Below are positions 1 through 5,180 of a stretch of DNA of 5,180 nucleotides, piece by piece (within the stretch, counting starts at the first letter, position 1; each line of letters opens with the position of its first letter). The notes beneath the pieces are model-generated. The model saw only the letters and a list, made by a program, of their open reading frames with translations. It ran no database searches and was not told the DNA's origin. Source of the DNA: Gemmatimonadota bacterium (GTDB taxonomy: Bacteria > Gemmatimonadota > Gemmatimonadetes > Longimicrobiales > Gaopeijiaceae); contig JACQVC010000538.1 in the NCBI GenBank assembly GCA_016209995.1, positions 1 through 5,180 of the forward strand, written 5' to 3'. The translations under genes and the position numbers were made by a program.

Positions 1-38
1 ACCCCAACGCACGTCGCTATCTGGGCGAAAGCGCGTAA
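1..38 (+). CDS. possible 3' end of an upstream gene (11 codons and TAA)
   Basis: Reading from base 3, eleven sense codons (PNARRYLGESA) end at a TAA at 36-38. The window begins inside this frame, so neither a start nor a domain is visible. The tail lies in the same frame as the methyltransferase, which begins 12 nt after the TAA, as expected for an upstream gene in the same transcript. A YLGE-type ending is reminiscent of LptB-like ABC transporter ATPases, but eleven residues are far too few to assign a family. It could equally be non-coding sequence that happens to be open. Confidence 0.3.
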   Translation, partial: PNARRYLGESA

Positions 39-50
39 CGGCGCCCCTCC

Positions 51-1136
51 ATGCGCTACATCGGCAACAAGACCAAGCTGCTCGACTTCATCCGCGCTCG
101 TCTGCGGCGACTGGAGATCGGGCGAGGCGTGGCGGTGGATCCGTTCTCGGGCACGGCCAGCGTGGCCCGCATGCTCAAGCGCGAGGGCTGGCGGGTCATC
201 GCCGGCGACATCATGCGCTACGCGTTCGTTTTCGCGCGTGCGTACGTCGAGCTGGATCGCGAGCCCGATCTCTCCGCGCTCGCCGGAGAGCTTCGTGAAA
301 GCGGCCCGCCCACACTCGCAGCGCTGCTTCGCTATCTCGAGCGGCTCGAGCCCAAGCCGGGCTTCATACACGAGCACTATTCGCCGGGTGGCGCGGAAGG
401 GCGGCGGCACGGCCGCATGTACTTCACGGCGGAGAACGCCGCGCGCATCGACGCGATCCGCGAGCGCATCGCCGAGTGGCTGGCGCGTGGGCTGATCGAC
501 GAAGCGGCGCAGGACGTGCTGCTCGCGGCGCTCATCGAGGGCGCCGATCGCGTGGCCAACACGACGGGTGTCTATGCGGCGTTCGTGAAGAGCTGGCAGC
601 CCAACGCACTCGCTCGCCTGCGCCTGCGACCCGCCGAATTCATCGACTCGAACGGCCACGCGGCGTCCCGCGCCCTGCAGGAGGACGCCGAGGAGATCGT
701 GGCGGAAGCCGGCGAGTTCGATCTGCTCTACCTGGATCCGCCGTACAACACGCGCCAGTATGCCGGCTACTATCACATTCCCGAGCTGCTGGCCGAAGGC
801 TGGTTCGACCGGCGTCCCGATCTCCGGGGCAAGACCGGCCTGATTCCCGACGGGGACAAGCGCAGCGATTGGTCGCGCCGCGGCCGCTGCGAGGCCGTGT
901 TCGAGCGCCTGGTGGCGCGTGCGCCCTGTCGCTGGATCGTGATGAGCTACAACGACGAAGGGATCATTCGCCATTCCACCATCGCGGAGGTCCTCCGCGA
1001 GTACGGCCAGCCCGACAGTTTGCGCTGCTACAAGAGACGCTATCGGCGATACCGCGCCGACGAGGACAGCGAACAGCGGAACTACCGTGGAGACCGAGTT
1101 ACCGAGCACCTCTACGTCGTCCAGCGAAGGAAATAG
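51..1136 (+). CDS. D12-class adenine-N6 DNA methyltransferase
   Basis: This 361-residue protein looks like a DNA adenine methylase of the D12 (MethyltransfD12, COG3392-like) family, which moves a methyl group from S-adenosylmethionine to N6 of adenine in a short DNA target. Seen: an N-terminal MRYIGNKTKLL, typical of the family's first residues; the AdoMet-binding motif I DPFSGT at residues 30-35; a helical target-recognition-like middle (about 70-200); and the catalytic DPPY at 229-232, followed by NTRQYAGYYHIPELL. The C-terminal YKRRYRRYRAD and EHLYVV stretches also fit COG3392-type enzymes. The start is well fixed: an in-frame TAA lies at 36-38 and ATG 51 is the first start codon after it. 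I see no Shine-Dalgarno sequence before it, so translation may depend on coupling to an upstream gene. No restriction endonuclease is visible next to it, so it may be an orphan methylase, although the left neighbour is outside the window. Target sequence unknown. Confidence 0.9.
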   Translation: MRYIGNKTKLLDFIRARLRRLEIGRGVAVDPFSGTASVARMLKREGWRVIAGDIMRYAFVFARAYVELDREPDLSALAGELRESGPPTLAALLRYLERLEPKPGFIHEHYSPGGAEGRRHGRMYFTAENAARIDAIRERIAEWLARGLIDEAAQDVLLAALIEGADRVANTTGVYAAFVKSWQPNALARLRLRPAEFIDSNGHAASRALQEDAEEIVAEAGEFDLLYLDPPYNTRQYAGYYHIPELLAEGWFDRRPDLRGKTGLIPDGDKRSDWSRRGRCEAVFERLVARAPCRWIVMSYNDEGIIRHSTIAEVLREYGQPDSLRCYKRRYRRYRADEDSEQRNYRGDRVTEHLYVVQRRK

Positions 1137-1173
1137 GGTCCCGGCAACGTACTGCATGAGGCACGCTCGTGGT

Positions 1174-1198
1174 CGCTTTCAGGTGTCTGCGAAAAGCG
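1174..1198 (+). other. small stem-loop after the methylase gene
   Basis: CGCTTT at 1174-1179 is the exact reverse complement of AAAGCG at 1193-1198, with a 13-nt loop, starting 37 nt after the methyltransferase stop. The next bases (TTCACTTGAG) are not a T-run, so it does not meet the usual criteria of an intrinsic terminator. It might be a weak terminator or 3'-end structure, or chance. Confidence 0.25.
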
Positions 1199-1230
1199 TT
1201 CACTTGAGAAGGCGCACGGCCCGAGCGTGG

Positions 1231-1273
1231 CAGGTCGTACGAGCGGATGCGGAGGTAGCTACGACTGCACCTG
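1231..1273 (+). promoter_or_regulatory. possible leader hairpin just upstream of the SPFH ribosome binding site
   Basis: CAG GTCGTA (1231-1239) can pair with TACGAC (1260-1265) and CTG (1271-1273), leaving a five-base bulge (1266-1270) on the 3' side and a 20-nt loop. The fold ends directly against the Shine-Dalgarno sequence at 1274-1280, so it could modulate its accessibility. The region also contains the palindromes TCGTACGA and GTAGCTAC, 12 bp apart, which could instead be protein-binding half sites. No known riboswitch or operator is recognised. Confidence 0.2.
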
Positions 1274-1280
1274 AAGGAGG
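1274..1280 (+). promoter_or_regulatory. strong Shine-Dalgarno sequence of the SPFH gene
   Basis: AAGGAGG sits six bases before ATG 1287, an almost perfect match to the anti-Shine-Dalgarno sequence at ideal spacing. It fixes the start of the SPFH protein and suggests high translation, in contrast with the absence of a visible site before the methyltransferase. Confidence 0.85.
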
Positions 1281-1286
1281 ACTACC

Positions 1287-2186
1287 ATGGGACTGACCGT
1301 AATAGCCTTGCTCGTGATCCTGGCCGGTGCGGCGCTCTGGGGGTTGGCCCCGACCACGCGCGGCCCTGTGGTCACGAAGCTGGCCGGCTACGGAGTGATG
1401 GCCGTCGGCGTACTCCTCGCTTTCCTGAACACGGTGACCTTCATCGATGTGGGCGAGGTCGGGGTCAAGCACTTTCTTGGTCGGGTGGACGACGTGGCTC
1501 TGACCCAAGGCGTGCACCTCATCAATCCGTTTGCCGACGTCGAGAAGATGTCCGTCCGCGAGCAGAGCTTTCCTCCCGAAGGCGGCGTCGAGCAGATCGA
1601 GGCCCAGACCAGCGAACAGCTCAACGTGAATCTCGAGGTCTCCCTGCTTTATCGCTTCGAGCCGACCAAGGCGACGGAGCTGTTCCAGCGCATCGGCACG
1701 GAAGACGAGATCAAGCAGCGCATCGTGCTCAACGCCGTCCGCAACGGCGTGCGAGATGCCATCGCCACCAAGTCGATCAACGACATCTTCTCGCCGAACC
1801 GCCGCGAGCTCGCCAGCGCCATGCGGGAAGCGATCCAGGCGAAAGCCGGCGATCGCATTCAGGTCATCGAGGTCTTCGTCCGTGAGATACAGGCGCCGGC
1901 CCGCGTGCGGGAGGCCATCGAAGTCAAGCTCGAGCGTGAGCAGCAAGTAAGTGCGGAGAGCTTTCAAACGGAAGTCATCCAGGAGCGAGCGCGCCAGAAG
2001 GTCGAGGAGGCGAAAGGCATCGCAGAAGCCCAGAGGATCATCAGCGAGGGGCTCACGCCCGGTTACCTCGCGTTCTACTACATCGAGCAGCTCGCCAAGC
2101 TCCCCGCCGGCTCCGTGGTTTACGTGCCCACCGAAGGCGGCGTGCCGCTCATTCGGCCGCTGGGCGGAGGCAGGCCGCAACCTTGA
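1287..2186 (+). CDS. prohibitin-like SPFH/band-7 membrane protein
   Basis: This 299-residue protein belongs to the SPFH (band 7) superfamily, nearest to prohibitins and HflC-like proteins, which form large ring assemblies in membranes and act as scaffolds or regulators of membrane proteases. Seen: hydrophobic segments at about 3-20 and 33-50; an SPFH core from about 51 to 215, with VGEVGVKHFLGRV, GVHLINPF, an NVNLEVSLLYRF strand and VFVREIQAP; a charged helical, probably coiled-coil stretch at about 205-250 (EVKLEREQQ through EEAKGIAEAQ); and the prohibitin-like end GLTPGYLAFYYIEQL followed by VVYVPTEGG. Having two membrane segments rather than the usual single N-terminal one is mildly unusual. 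The short loop between them carries R25 and K31, so by the positive-inside rule the SPFH domain would face the periplasm (inference). It has an excellent ribosome binding site. Its stop codon overlaps the following peptidase gene. The exact SPFH subfamily and partner protein remain open. Confidence 0.92.
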   Translation: MGLTVIALLVILAGAALWGLAPTTRGPVVTKLAGYGVMAVGVLLAFLNTVTFIDVGEVGVKHFLGRVDDVALTQGVHLINPFADVEKMSVREQSFPPEGGVEQIEAQTSEQLNVNLEVSLLYRFEPTKATELFQRIGTEDEIKQRIVLNAVRNGVRDAIATKSINDIFSPNRRELASAMREAIQAKAGDRIQVIEVFVREIQAPARVREAIEVKLEREQQVSAESFQTEVIQERARQKVEEAKGIAEAQRIISEGLTPGYLAFYYIEQLAKLPAGSVVYVPTEGGVPLIRPLGGGRPQP

Positions 2187-2188
2187 TG
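2183..2188 (+). promoter_or_regulatory. stop/start overlap coupling SPFH and peptidase genes
   Basis: The SPFH stop TGA (2184-2186) shares its last base with the ATG (2186-2188) of the lipoprotein gene, giving TGATG. Such overlaps usually mean that terminating ribosomes reinitiate on the next gene, so the two products are made from one message in a linked ratio. TTG at 2183-2185 offers an alternative start that would add one residue only. Confidence 0.8.
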
Positions 2189-3292
2189 CGAACGGCCAGG
2201 CGGCTAAGGGGGGCGGGCACAGCCCGCGACGTGACCACGCTGCTCCTGCTCGTGGGGCTCGCCGCAGGTTGCTCGCCCGTTTACGTCCTCAAGGCCGGAT
2301 ACCACGAGGCCCGCATCCTCGCCGCCCGCCGCCCCATCCGCGCGGTGATCGCGGACCCGCGCACGGACGTGGACACCCGCGGCAAGCTCGAGGTCGCTCT
2401 GGCGGCGCGTGCGTTCGCACGCGACTCGCTGGTCCTCGACGTGAACGGCTCGTACAGCACGTTCGTGCAGCTCGACCGGGACACTCTCACGCTCATCCTG
2501 TCCGGTGCGCACCAGGATCGGCTGGAGCCTGTGACGTGGTGGTTCCCCATCGTCGGGCGAGTGCCGTACCGGGGGTACTTCGGCCTCGAGGAGGCGCTGA
2601 GCGCCGAGGAGCGCCTGAAGCAACAAGGCTTCGACACGTACGTCCGGCCGGCGGCGGCATTCAGCACGTTGGGCTGGTTCGCCGATCCTCTGCTGTCTAC
2701 GCTGCTGCGCTATGACGCCGTGGGCCTCGTCGAGACGATCATTCACGAGCTGACCCACAACACCATCTATCTGGCCGGATACACCGACTTCAACGAGAGC
2801 CTGGCCAGCTTCGTGGGCGCCCGCGGCGCGATCGCCTTTTTCTGCGGGCCGACCGCGTTCCAGGACGCCGGCCGCTGTGAGCTGGCCCAGGATCGCTGGT
2901 CGGACGAGCTGATCTTCTCGGGGTTCATGGACACCCTGATCACAGAGCTGGAGACCCTCTACGGGCGGTCGGACCTGACGCGAGAGGTCAAGATCGAGCG
3001 AAGGGAAGAGGTGTTCGCGGAAGCGCGACGGCACTTCGTCGAGAACGTTCAGCCCGCGTTTCGCGCATCGCGATTCCCCTGGGTGCTCGATGAGCCGCTC
3101 AACAACGCCACGCTGCTCGCGCGTCTGCACTACTACCGGAGGCTCGGCGATTTCGACGCCACACTGGGCGGGCAGGAGGACCTGCAGACGACGATCCGGC
3201 GAATCGCGCAGAAGGCTCGCGACCTGGTGCGCAGCGGCGGCGATCCGTTCGAGGCGCTAGTCCCCGCTTCCGCCGCCCAACCCGACCGCTAA
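2186..3292 (+). CDS. putative zinc aminopeptidase lipoprotein (COG4324 / PF10023-like)
   Basis: This 368-residue protein matches the predicted-aminopeptidase family known from proteobacteria; its real substrate is not established. Seen: a basic N-terminus, a hydrophobic stretch and a lipobox ending LAAGC, with Cys29 as the lipidated residue, followed directly by the family's CSPVYVLKAGYHEARIL opening. The central signatures WWFPIVGRVPYRGYFG and FSTLGWFADPLLST precede a metalloprotease HELTH motif at 187-191 and NES at 203-205, as in the family's HExxH...FNES block. The export signal places it in the periplasm, anchored to a membrane. The start is ATG 2186, which forms a TGATG overlap with the SPFH stop. 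A TTG three bases earlier (2183) is possible but less likely. GGAGG at 2166-2170 is 15 nt from the ATG, rather far, so translation probably relies on coupling. Odd points: FVGARG where I recall family members having an acidic residue (FVE), and a Cys220-Cys231 segment that could form a disulfide. The stop overlaps that of the convergent gene. Confidence 0.85.
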   Translation: MRTARRLRGAGTARDVTTLLLLVGLAAGCSPVYVLKAGYHEARILAARRPIRAVIADPRTDVDTRGKLEVALAARAFARDSLVLDVNGSYSTFVQLDRDTLTLILSGAHQDRLEPVTWWFPIVGRVPYRGYFGLEEALSAEERLKQQGFDTYVRPAAAFSTLGWFADPLLSTLLRYDAVGLVETIIHELTHNTIYLAGYTDFNESLASFVGARGAIAFFCGPTAFQDAGRCELAQDRWSDELIFSGFMDTLITELETLYGRSDLTREVKIERREEVFAEARRHFVENVQPAFRASRFPWVLDEPLNNATLLARLHYYRRLGDFDATLGGQEDLQTTIRRIAQKARDLVRSGGDPFEALVPASAAQPDR

Positions 3293-3314
3293 CCCCCTCT
3301 CTTCCACGGCGGAA
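3268..3314. repeat. 8-bp inverted repeat centred on the convergent stop codons
   Basis: TTCCGCCG at 3268-3275 is the exact reverse complement of CGGCGGAA at 3307-3314. The 31-nt spacer is centred on base 3291, inside the overlapping stop codons at 3289-3292. Both converging messages could therefore form the same hairpin at their 3' ends. No T-run follows on either strand, so it is not a standard intrinsic terminator. It may protect 3' ends or assist termination, or be chance in GC-rich sequence. A smaller GCGG-AAA-CCGC hairpin (3309-3319) overlaps its right arm. Confidence 0.4.
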
Positions 3315-4125
3315 ACCGCAAGCGAAACGAGAATCCCGAGTCGGGTTCTTCCGCGCGGACGAGCGTCGCGCCCTGCCGATCCGCGAGCCAGTGCGCGGTC
3401 GCGAGGGAAAACGCGTCGATCAGGCGCTGGGACTCGGGGTCCCCGCGCTCGGGGTCGGCGGTGCGTTCACGGGCTTGGCCGCCCTGGTCTGCGGGCGCGG
3501 CGGTCGCGCGGCCGGAAACGTTGAACGTGACCGAGTCGGGCGCGGTCTCCAGACGAACCTTGAGTGTCCCCCCGCCCGCGGCAGCCAGCAGCGCGACGGC
3601 ACGGCGAACCACGGTCAGGAAGATCTGCTGCAGCTCGCCCGGCTGGGCATCCACGAAAGCATGGTCGGGGTTGACCATGGCGTCCAGCTCGACGTGCGCG
3701 CGCTCGAGGTCGTAGCGGGCTAGCGCGAGCACGTTCTCGAGGATGCTCCAGCCGTTGAGGACCTCCCGCGGACCACGGCCCTGGCGCCCGAAGGACAGAA
3801 GGGTGTGCACGAACTGTGCGGATCGACCCGAGTTCTCGTGCAGGATCTGGGCCCAGCGGCGAGTCTGATCGCTGAGCTCGGGCGCGTCCTCGACCAGCTC
3901 GGCGAACCCGGATATGGGGCCCAACATGTTGCTCAGGTCGTGGGCCACTCCGCTCAACAGTGCACCGACGGCGGCTGAGCGCTGCAGCTCGATGACGAAC
4001 CGCTCGGTCTCCGCGAGGGGCTCCCCGCTGCTGGACCGGTCGAGCAATCGGTACAGCCACTGGAGGGCGGTAGTACCCTCCGGGCCCAGGCCTTCGGCTT
4101 CAGGGTCCAATGGCGGGGGGCTCAT
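3289..4125 (-). CDS. soluble histidine-kinase-like protein with degenerate ATP-binding domain
   Basis: This 278-residue protein has the layout of a two-component histidine kinase without sensor or membrane segments. A short N-terminal region (1-45) leads into a DHp-like helical hairpin (about 46-117) with the H-box GVAHDLSNMLGPISGF, phospho-acceptor His62. A CA/HATPase-like domain follows (about 140-272), beginning ELQQIFL and ending GFSFRLRFPP. The ATP-binding boxes are poorly kept: the N-box Asn is Arg175 (TVVRRAV), the G1 region reads NVSGRATA with Ser204 where Asp is expected, the lid is a charged low-complexity stretch (205-233), and the G2 GLGLA is AFSLA (238-242). It may thus be a phosphotransfer protein, as known for Spo0B and ChpT, rather than an active kinase (inference). 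The frame stays open upstream to 4491, but that part overlaps the antiporter; ATG 4125 with its Shine-Dalgarno sequence is the sensible start. It is the downstream partner of the antiporter gene. No response regulator is visible. Confidence 0.82.
   Translation of the reverse strand: MSPPPLDPEAEGLGPEGTTALQWLYRLLDRSSSGEPLAETERFVIELQRSAAVGALLSGVAHDLSNMLGPISGFAELVEDAPELSDQTRRWAQILHENSGRSAQFVHTLLSFGRQGRGPREVLNGWSILENVLALARYDLERAHVELDAMVNPDHAFVDAQPGELQQIFLTVVRRAVALLAAAGGGTLKVRLETAPDSVTFNVSGRATAAPADQGGQARERTADPERGDPESQRLIDAFSLATAHWLADRQGATLVRAEEPDSGFSFRLRFPPWKRGG
4100..4125 (-). promoter_or_regulatory. 26-nt overlap between antiporter and kinase-like genes
   Basis: The kinase-like gene starts at ATG 4125-4123 while the antiporter is still being read to TGA 4102-4100 in another frame. 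Overlaps of this size normally indicate one transcript and translational coupling, placing the two proteins in one functional unit. Confidence 0.8.
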
Positions 4126-5180
4126 TGTCCTTCCTGTGCTGGCGTATCGTGCCGGACATGGGGCCGTCGGGCGGCCGTCGGGCAAACTCGCTCGCTCCCG
4201 TACGGTGCGCAAGCGCGCCGGCGTACCACTCCATGAAGTCCTCCGCAGCGGCCTCCGACACGAGGATCGGCGTGCCCCCCAGGCGGCGAACCAGGTCGGC
4301 TCCTTCGTCATCGAATACGCGGACGAGCGCGGGCGTCCCGGCCGCGTACTCCAGCACGGCCCGGTTGTCCACGGCACGCCACAGCGTCGACACGATGATG
4401 CGAGCCTGACGCGCGCCGGCCGCCTCGAGCACCGCGACGTCGGCGCCGTGTCCGCGCAAGCACGGCACTTCCGCTTGCTGTAGCTGCGCAATCACGCCCG
4501 GATCGTCATCCACGACGAAGACCCGCTGGCCGACGACGATCAGCTCCTCCAGCACGGCCATACCGTTCTCACCGCATCCCAGCAGCAGGACATGGTCCGA
4601 GGGCGGTGGCTCCGTTGCGGGTGCGCGACCATGTTGTGGGTAGAGGCGGGTCAAGCGCCGTGCCACCGCGTCCGTGGTCACGAACGGCGTCAGGATCATG
4701 GTCATGACGGTGACGATGGCGATGATCGTGAAGACGCCGGGCGCAATCTGGCCGGCCGCGAGTCCCTGCAGCCCGACGATCAGCGAGAACTCGCTGGTTT
4801 GCGCCAGAAGCAGGCCGCTCTCGATCGCCGAGCGCGCCGACAGTCCAGCCCGTTCCGCCAGCACCGCCACGAGCGGCGGGGTGAGCACGACGACCAGAGC
4901 AGCCAGCACCAGCGCCTGTACCAGCTGTGCTCGCGTGGGCAGCACGATCAGCGCGCCCAGCGCCGTGAACAGAATCGCCAGGAAGAAGTCGGAAAGTGAG
5001 TTGAGCTGCGCGCGCACGAGTCCGTTCACAGGGAACGCCGACAACGACACGCCACCGAGAAACGCACCCGCTACGAACGGCAAGCCGATCCAGTCCGCGA
5101 CTCCCGCGAATAGGAAGAGCACCGCCAGGACGGCCAGGAGCAGGCCCTCGTCGTCGAGGCCGAGCCTGGTCACGACGAAC
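4100..5180 (-). CDS. Kef-type (CPA2) cation:proton antiporter with RCK domain, 5' end cut off
   Basis: The gene enters from the right edge; in-frame codons continue beyond GTG 5173 to the border (FVVTRLG), so that GTG is not the true start and an N-terminal portion (about 200-250 residues by family size) is missing. Numbered from 5173, the visible 357 residues hold hydrophobic segments at roughly 10-27, 31-46, 62-79, 86-107 and 145-167, with the CPA2 signature LLLAQTSEFSLIVG at 121-134. A Rossmann-type TrkA-N/RCK domain follows (about 193-315), with GCGENG at 199-204, the acidic end of the second strand VVDDDP, and a GHGADVAVLEAAG segment. Such proteins exchange K+ or Na+ for protons at the inner membrane and are gated by nucleotides bound to the RCK domain; which ion is moved here is unknown. 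No RCK-C domain follows. The last residues (about 331-357) look frame-shifted by an 11-bp tandem duplication. The 3' end overlaps the kinase-like gene by 26 nt. Confidence 0.9.
   Translation of the reverse strand, partial: FVVTRLGLDDEGLLLAVLAVLFLFAGVADWIGLPFVAGAFLGGVSLSAFPVNGLVRAQLNSLSDFFLAILFTALGALIVLPTRAQLVQALVLAALVVVLTPPLVAVLAERAGLSARSAIESGLLLAQTSEFSLIVGLQGLAAGQIAPGVFTIIAIVTVMTMILTPFVTTDAVARRLTRLYPQHGRAPATEPPPSDHVLLLGCGENGMAVLEELIVVGQRVFVVDDDPGVIAQLQQAEVPCLRGHGADVAVLEAAGARQARIIVSTLWRAVDNRAVLEYAAGTPALVRVFDDEGADLVRRLGGTPILVSEAAAEDFMEWYAGALAHRTGASEFARRPPDGPMSGTIRQHRKDNEPPAIGP
4128..4135 (-). promoter_or_regulatory. Shine-Dalgarno sequence deciding the kinase-like gene start
   Basis: On the minus strand AGGAAGGA (4135 down to 4128) lies two bases before the ATG at 4125-4123; its 5' AGGA half sits at a more normal distance. 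It lies inside the antiporter coding region and supports the start at MSPPP over any upstream start in the same open frame. Confidence 0.65.
4162..4183. repeat. perfect 11-bp tandem duplication inside the antiporter gene
   Basis: GGCCGTCGGGC occurs twice in direct succession (4162-4172 and 4173-4183) with no mismatch and no partial third copy. It lies in the antiporter coding sequence near the 3' end. Eleven is not a multiple of three, so gain or loss of a copy changes the antiporter C-terminus while leaving the downstream kinase-like gene intact. Confidence 0.9.

Larger units (their letters stand above)
1137..1286 (+). other. 150-nt intergenic leader between methylase and SPFH gene
   Basis: This gap separates the methyltransferase stop from the SPFH gene start and holds no convincing gene. 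It contains a 6-bp stem (CGCTTT 1174-1179 with AAAGCG 1193-1198), two 8-bp palindromes (TCGTACGA 1235-1242 and GTAGCTAC 1255-1262) and the Shine-Dalgarno sequence of the next gene. A promoter for the SPFH-peptidase pair probably lies here, because the gap is large for this compact region. TTGAGA at 1204-1209 resembles a -35 box, but no acceptable -10 box follows at 16-18 bp, so I do not call a promoter. Confidence 0.5.

Noticed and set aside
336..350. CTCGAG repeated with a 3-bp spacer
   Set aside because: It simply encodes LERLE in a helical part of the methyltransferase and is expected from codon bias.
476..1159. Open 227-codon frame on the + strand inside the methyltransferase
   Set aside because: It is a Arg/Gly/Ala-rich translation with no recognisable motif, produced by GC-rich codon use in another frame of the well-supported methyltransferase.
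1204..1232. TTGAGA as a sigma-70 -35 box before the SPFH gene
   Set aside because: No TATAAT-like hexamer occurs at 16-18 bp spacing, so a promoter cannot be supported from sequence alone.
1200..2180. Long open frame (326 codons) antisense to the SPFH gene
   Set aside because: The sense strand encodes clear SPFH signatures with a perfect ribosome binding site. The antisense product shows no family features and is explained by third-position GC bias.
1951..2715. Open frame on the + strand spanning the SPFH-peptidase junction
   Set aside because: It crosses two well-supported genes in another frame, and its Arg/Ser/Pro-rich composition is typical of a frame shadow.
2204..3130. Long open frame (308 codons) antisense to the peptidase gene
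   Set aside because: The sense strand carries a lipobox and HExxH in the family context; the antisense translation is Arg/Glu-rich shadow sequence.
3309..3319. GCGG-AAA-CCGC hairpin as an intrinsic terminator
   Set aside because: The stem is only 4 bp, no T-run follows on either strand, and it lies inside the C-terminal codons of the kinase-like gene.
4126..4491. N-terminal extension of the kinase-like frame
   Set aside because: The frame is open, but it overlaps the RCK domain of the antiporter, encodes Arg/Ser/Pro-rich sequence and has no kinase feature. The ATG at 4125 has its own Shine-Dalgarno sequence.

Overview
The window is GC-rich (by eye in the mid-60s percent), densely packed and strongly codon-biased, as in a high-GC Gram-negative bacterium. 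A lipobox lipoprotein of the predicted-aminopeptidase family, a prohibitin-like SPFH protein and a Kef-type antiporter all fit a proteobacterium-like diderm. The sequence does not let me name a phylum. I see no rRNA, tRNA, CRISPR array, insertion sequence or phage gene.

Layout, left half (+ strand): a possible tail of an upstream gene ends at 38. A D12-class adenine-N6 DNA methyltransferase (51-1136) starts 12 nt later. A 150-nt gap with small dyad symmetries and a very strong Shine-Dalgarno sequence leads into a prohibitin/band-7 membrane protein (1287-2186). Its stop codon overlaps by one base the start of a putative zinc-aminopeptidase lipoprotein (2186-3292), so these two form a translationally coupled pair, probably at the cell envelope.

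Layout, right half (- strand, converging on the left half): the 3' two-thirds or so of a Kef-type (CPA2) cation:proton antiporter with a C-terminal RCK/TrkA-N domain enters from the right edge and ends at 4100. A soluble histidine-kinase-like protein (4125 down to 3289) starts inside the antiporter's last codons. The two operons meet tail to tail, and their stop codons overlap by four bases.

Three things deserve a second look. The histidine-kinase-like protein keeps its phospho-acceptor His but has lost the recognisable ATP-binding boxes, so it may be a phosphotransferase or scaffold rather than a kinase. A perfect 11-bp tandem duplication near the 3' end of the antiporter gene has apparently shifted its reading frame: removing one copy restores a classic ATGA stop/start overlap with the kinase gene. 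The coupled SPFH-peptidase pair suggests a membrane-associated proteolysis module. I found no evidence of a wholly new defence or mobile system.
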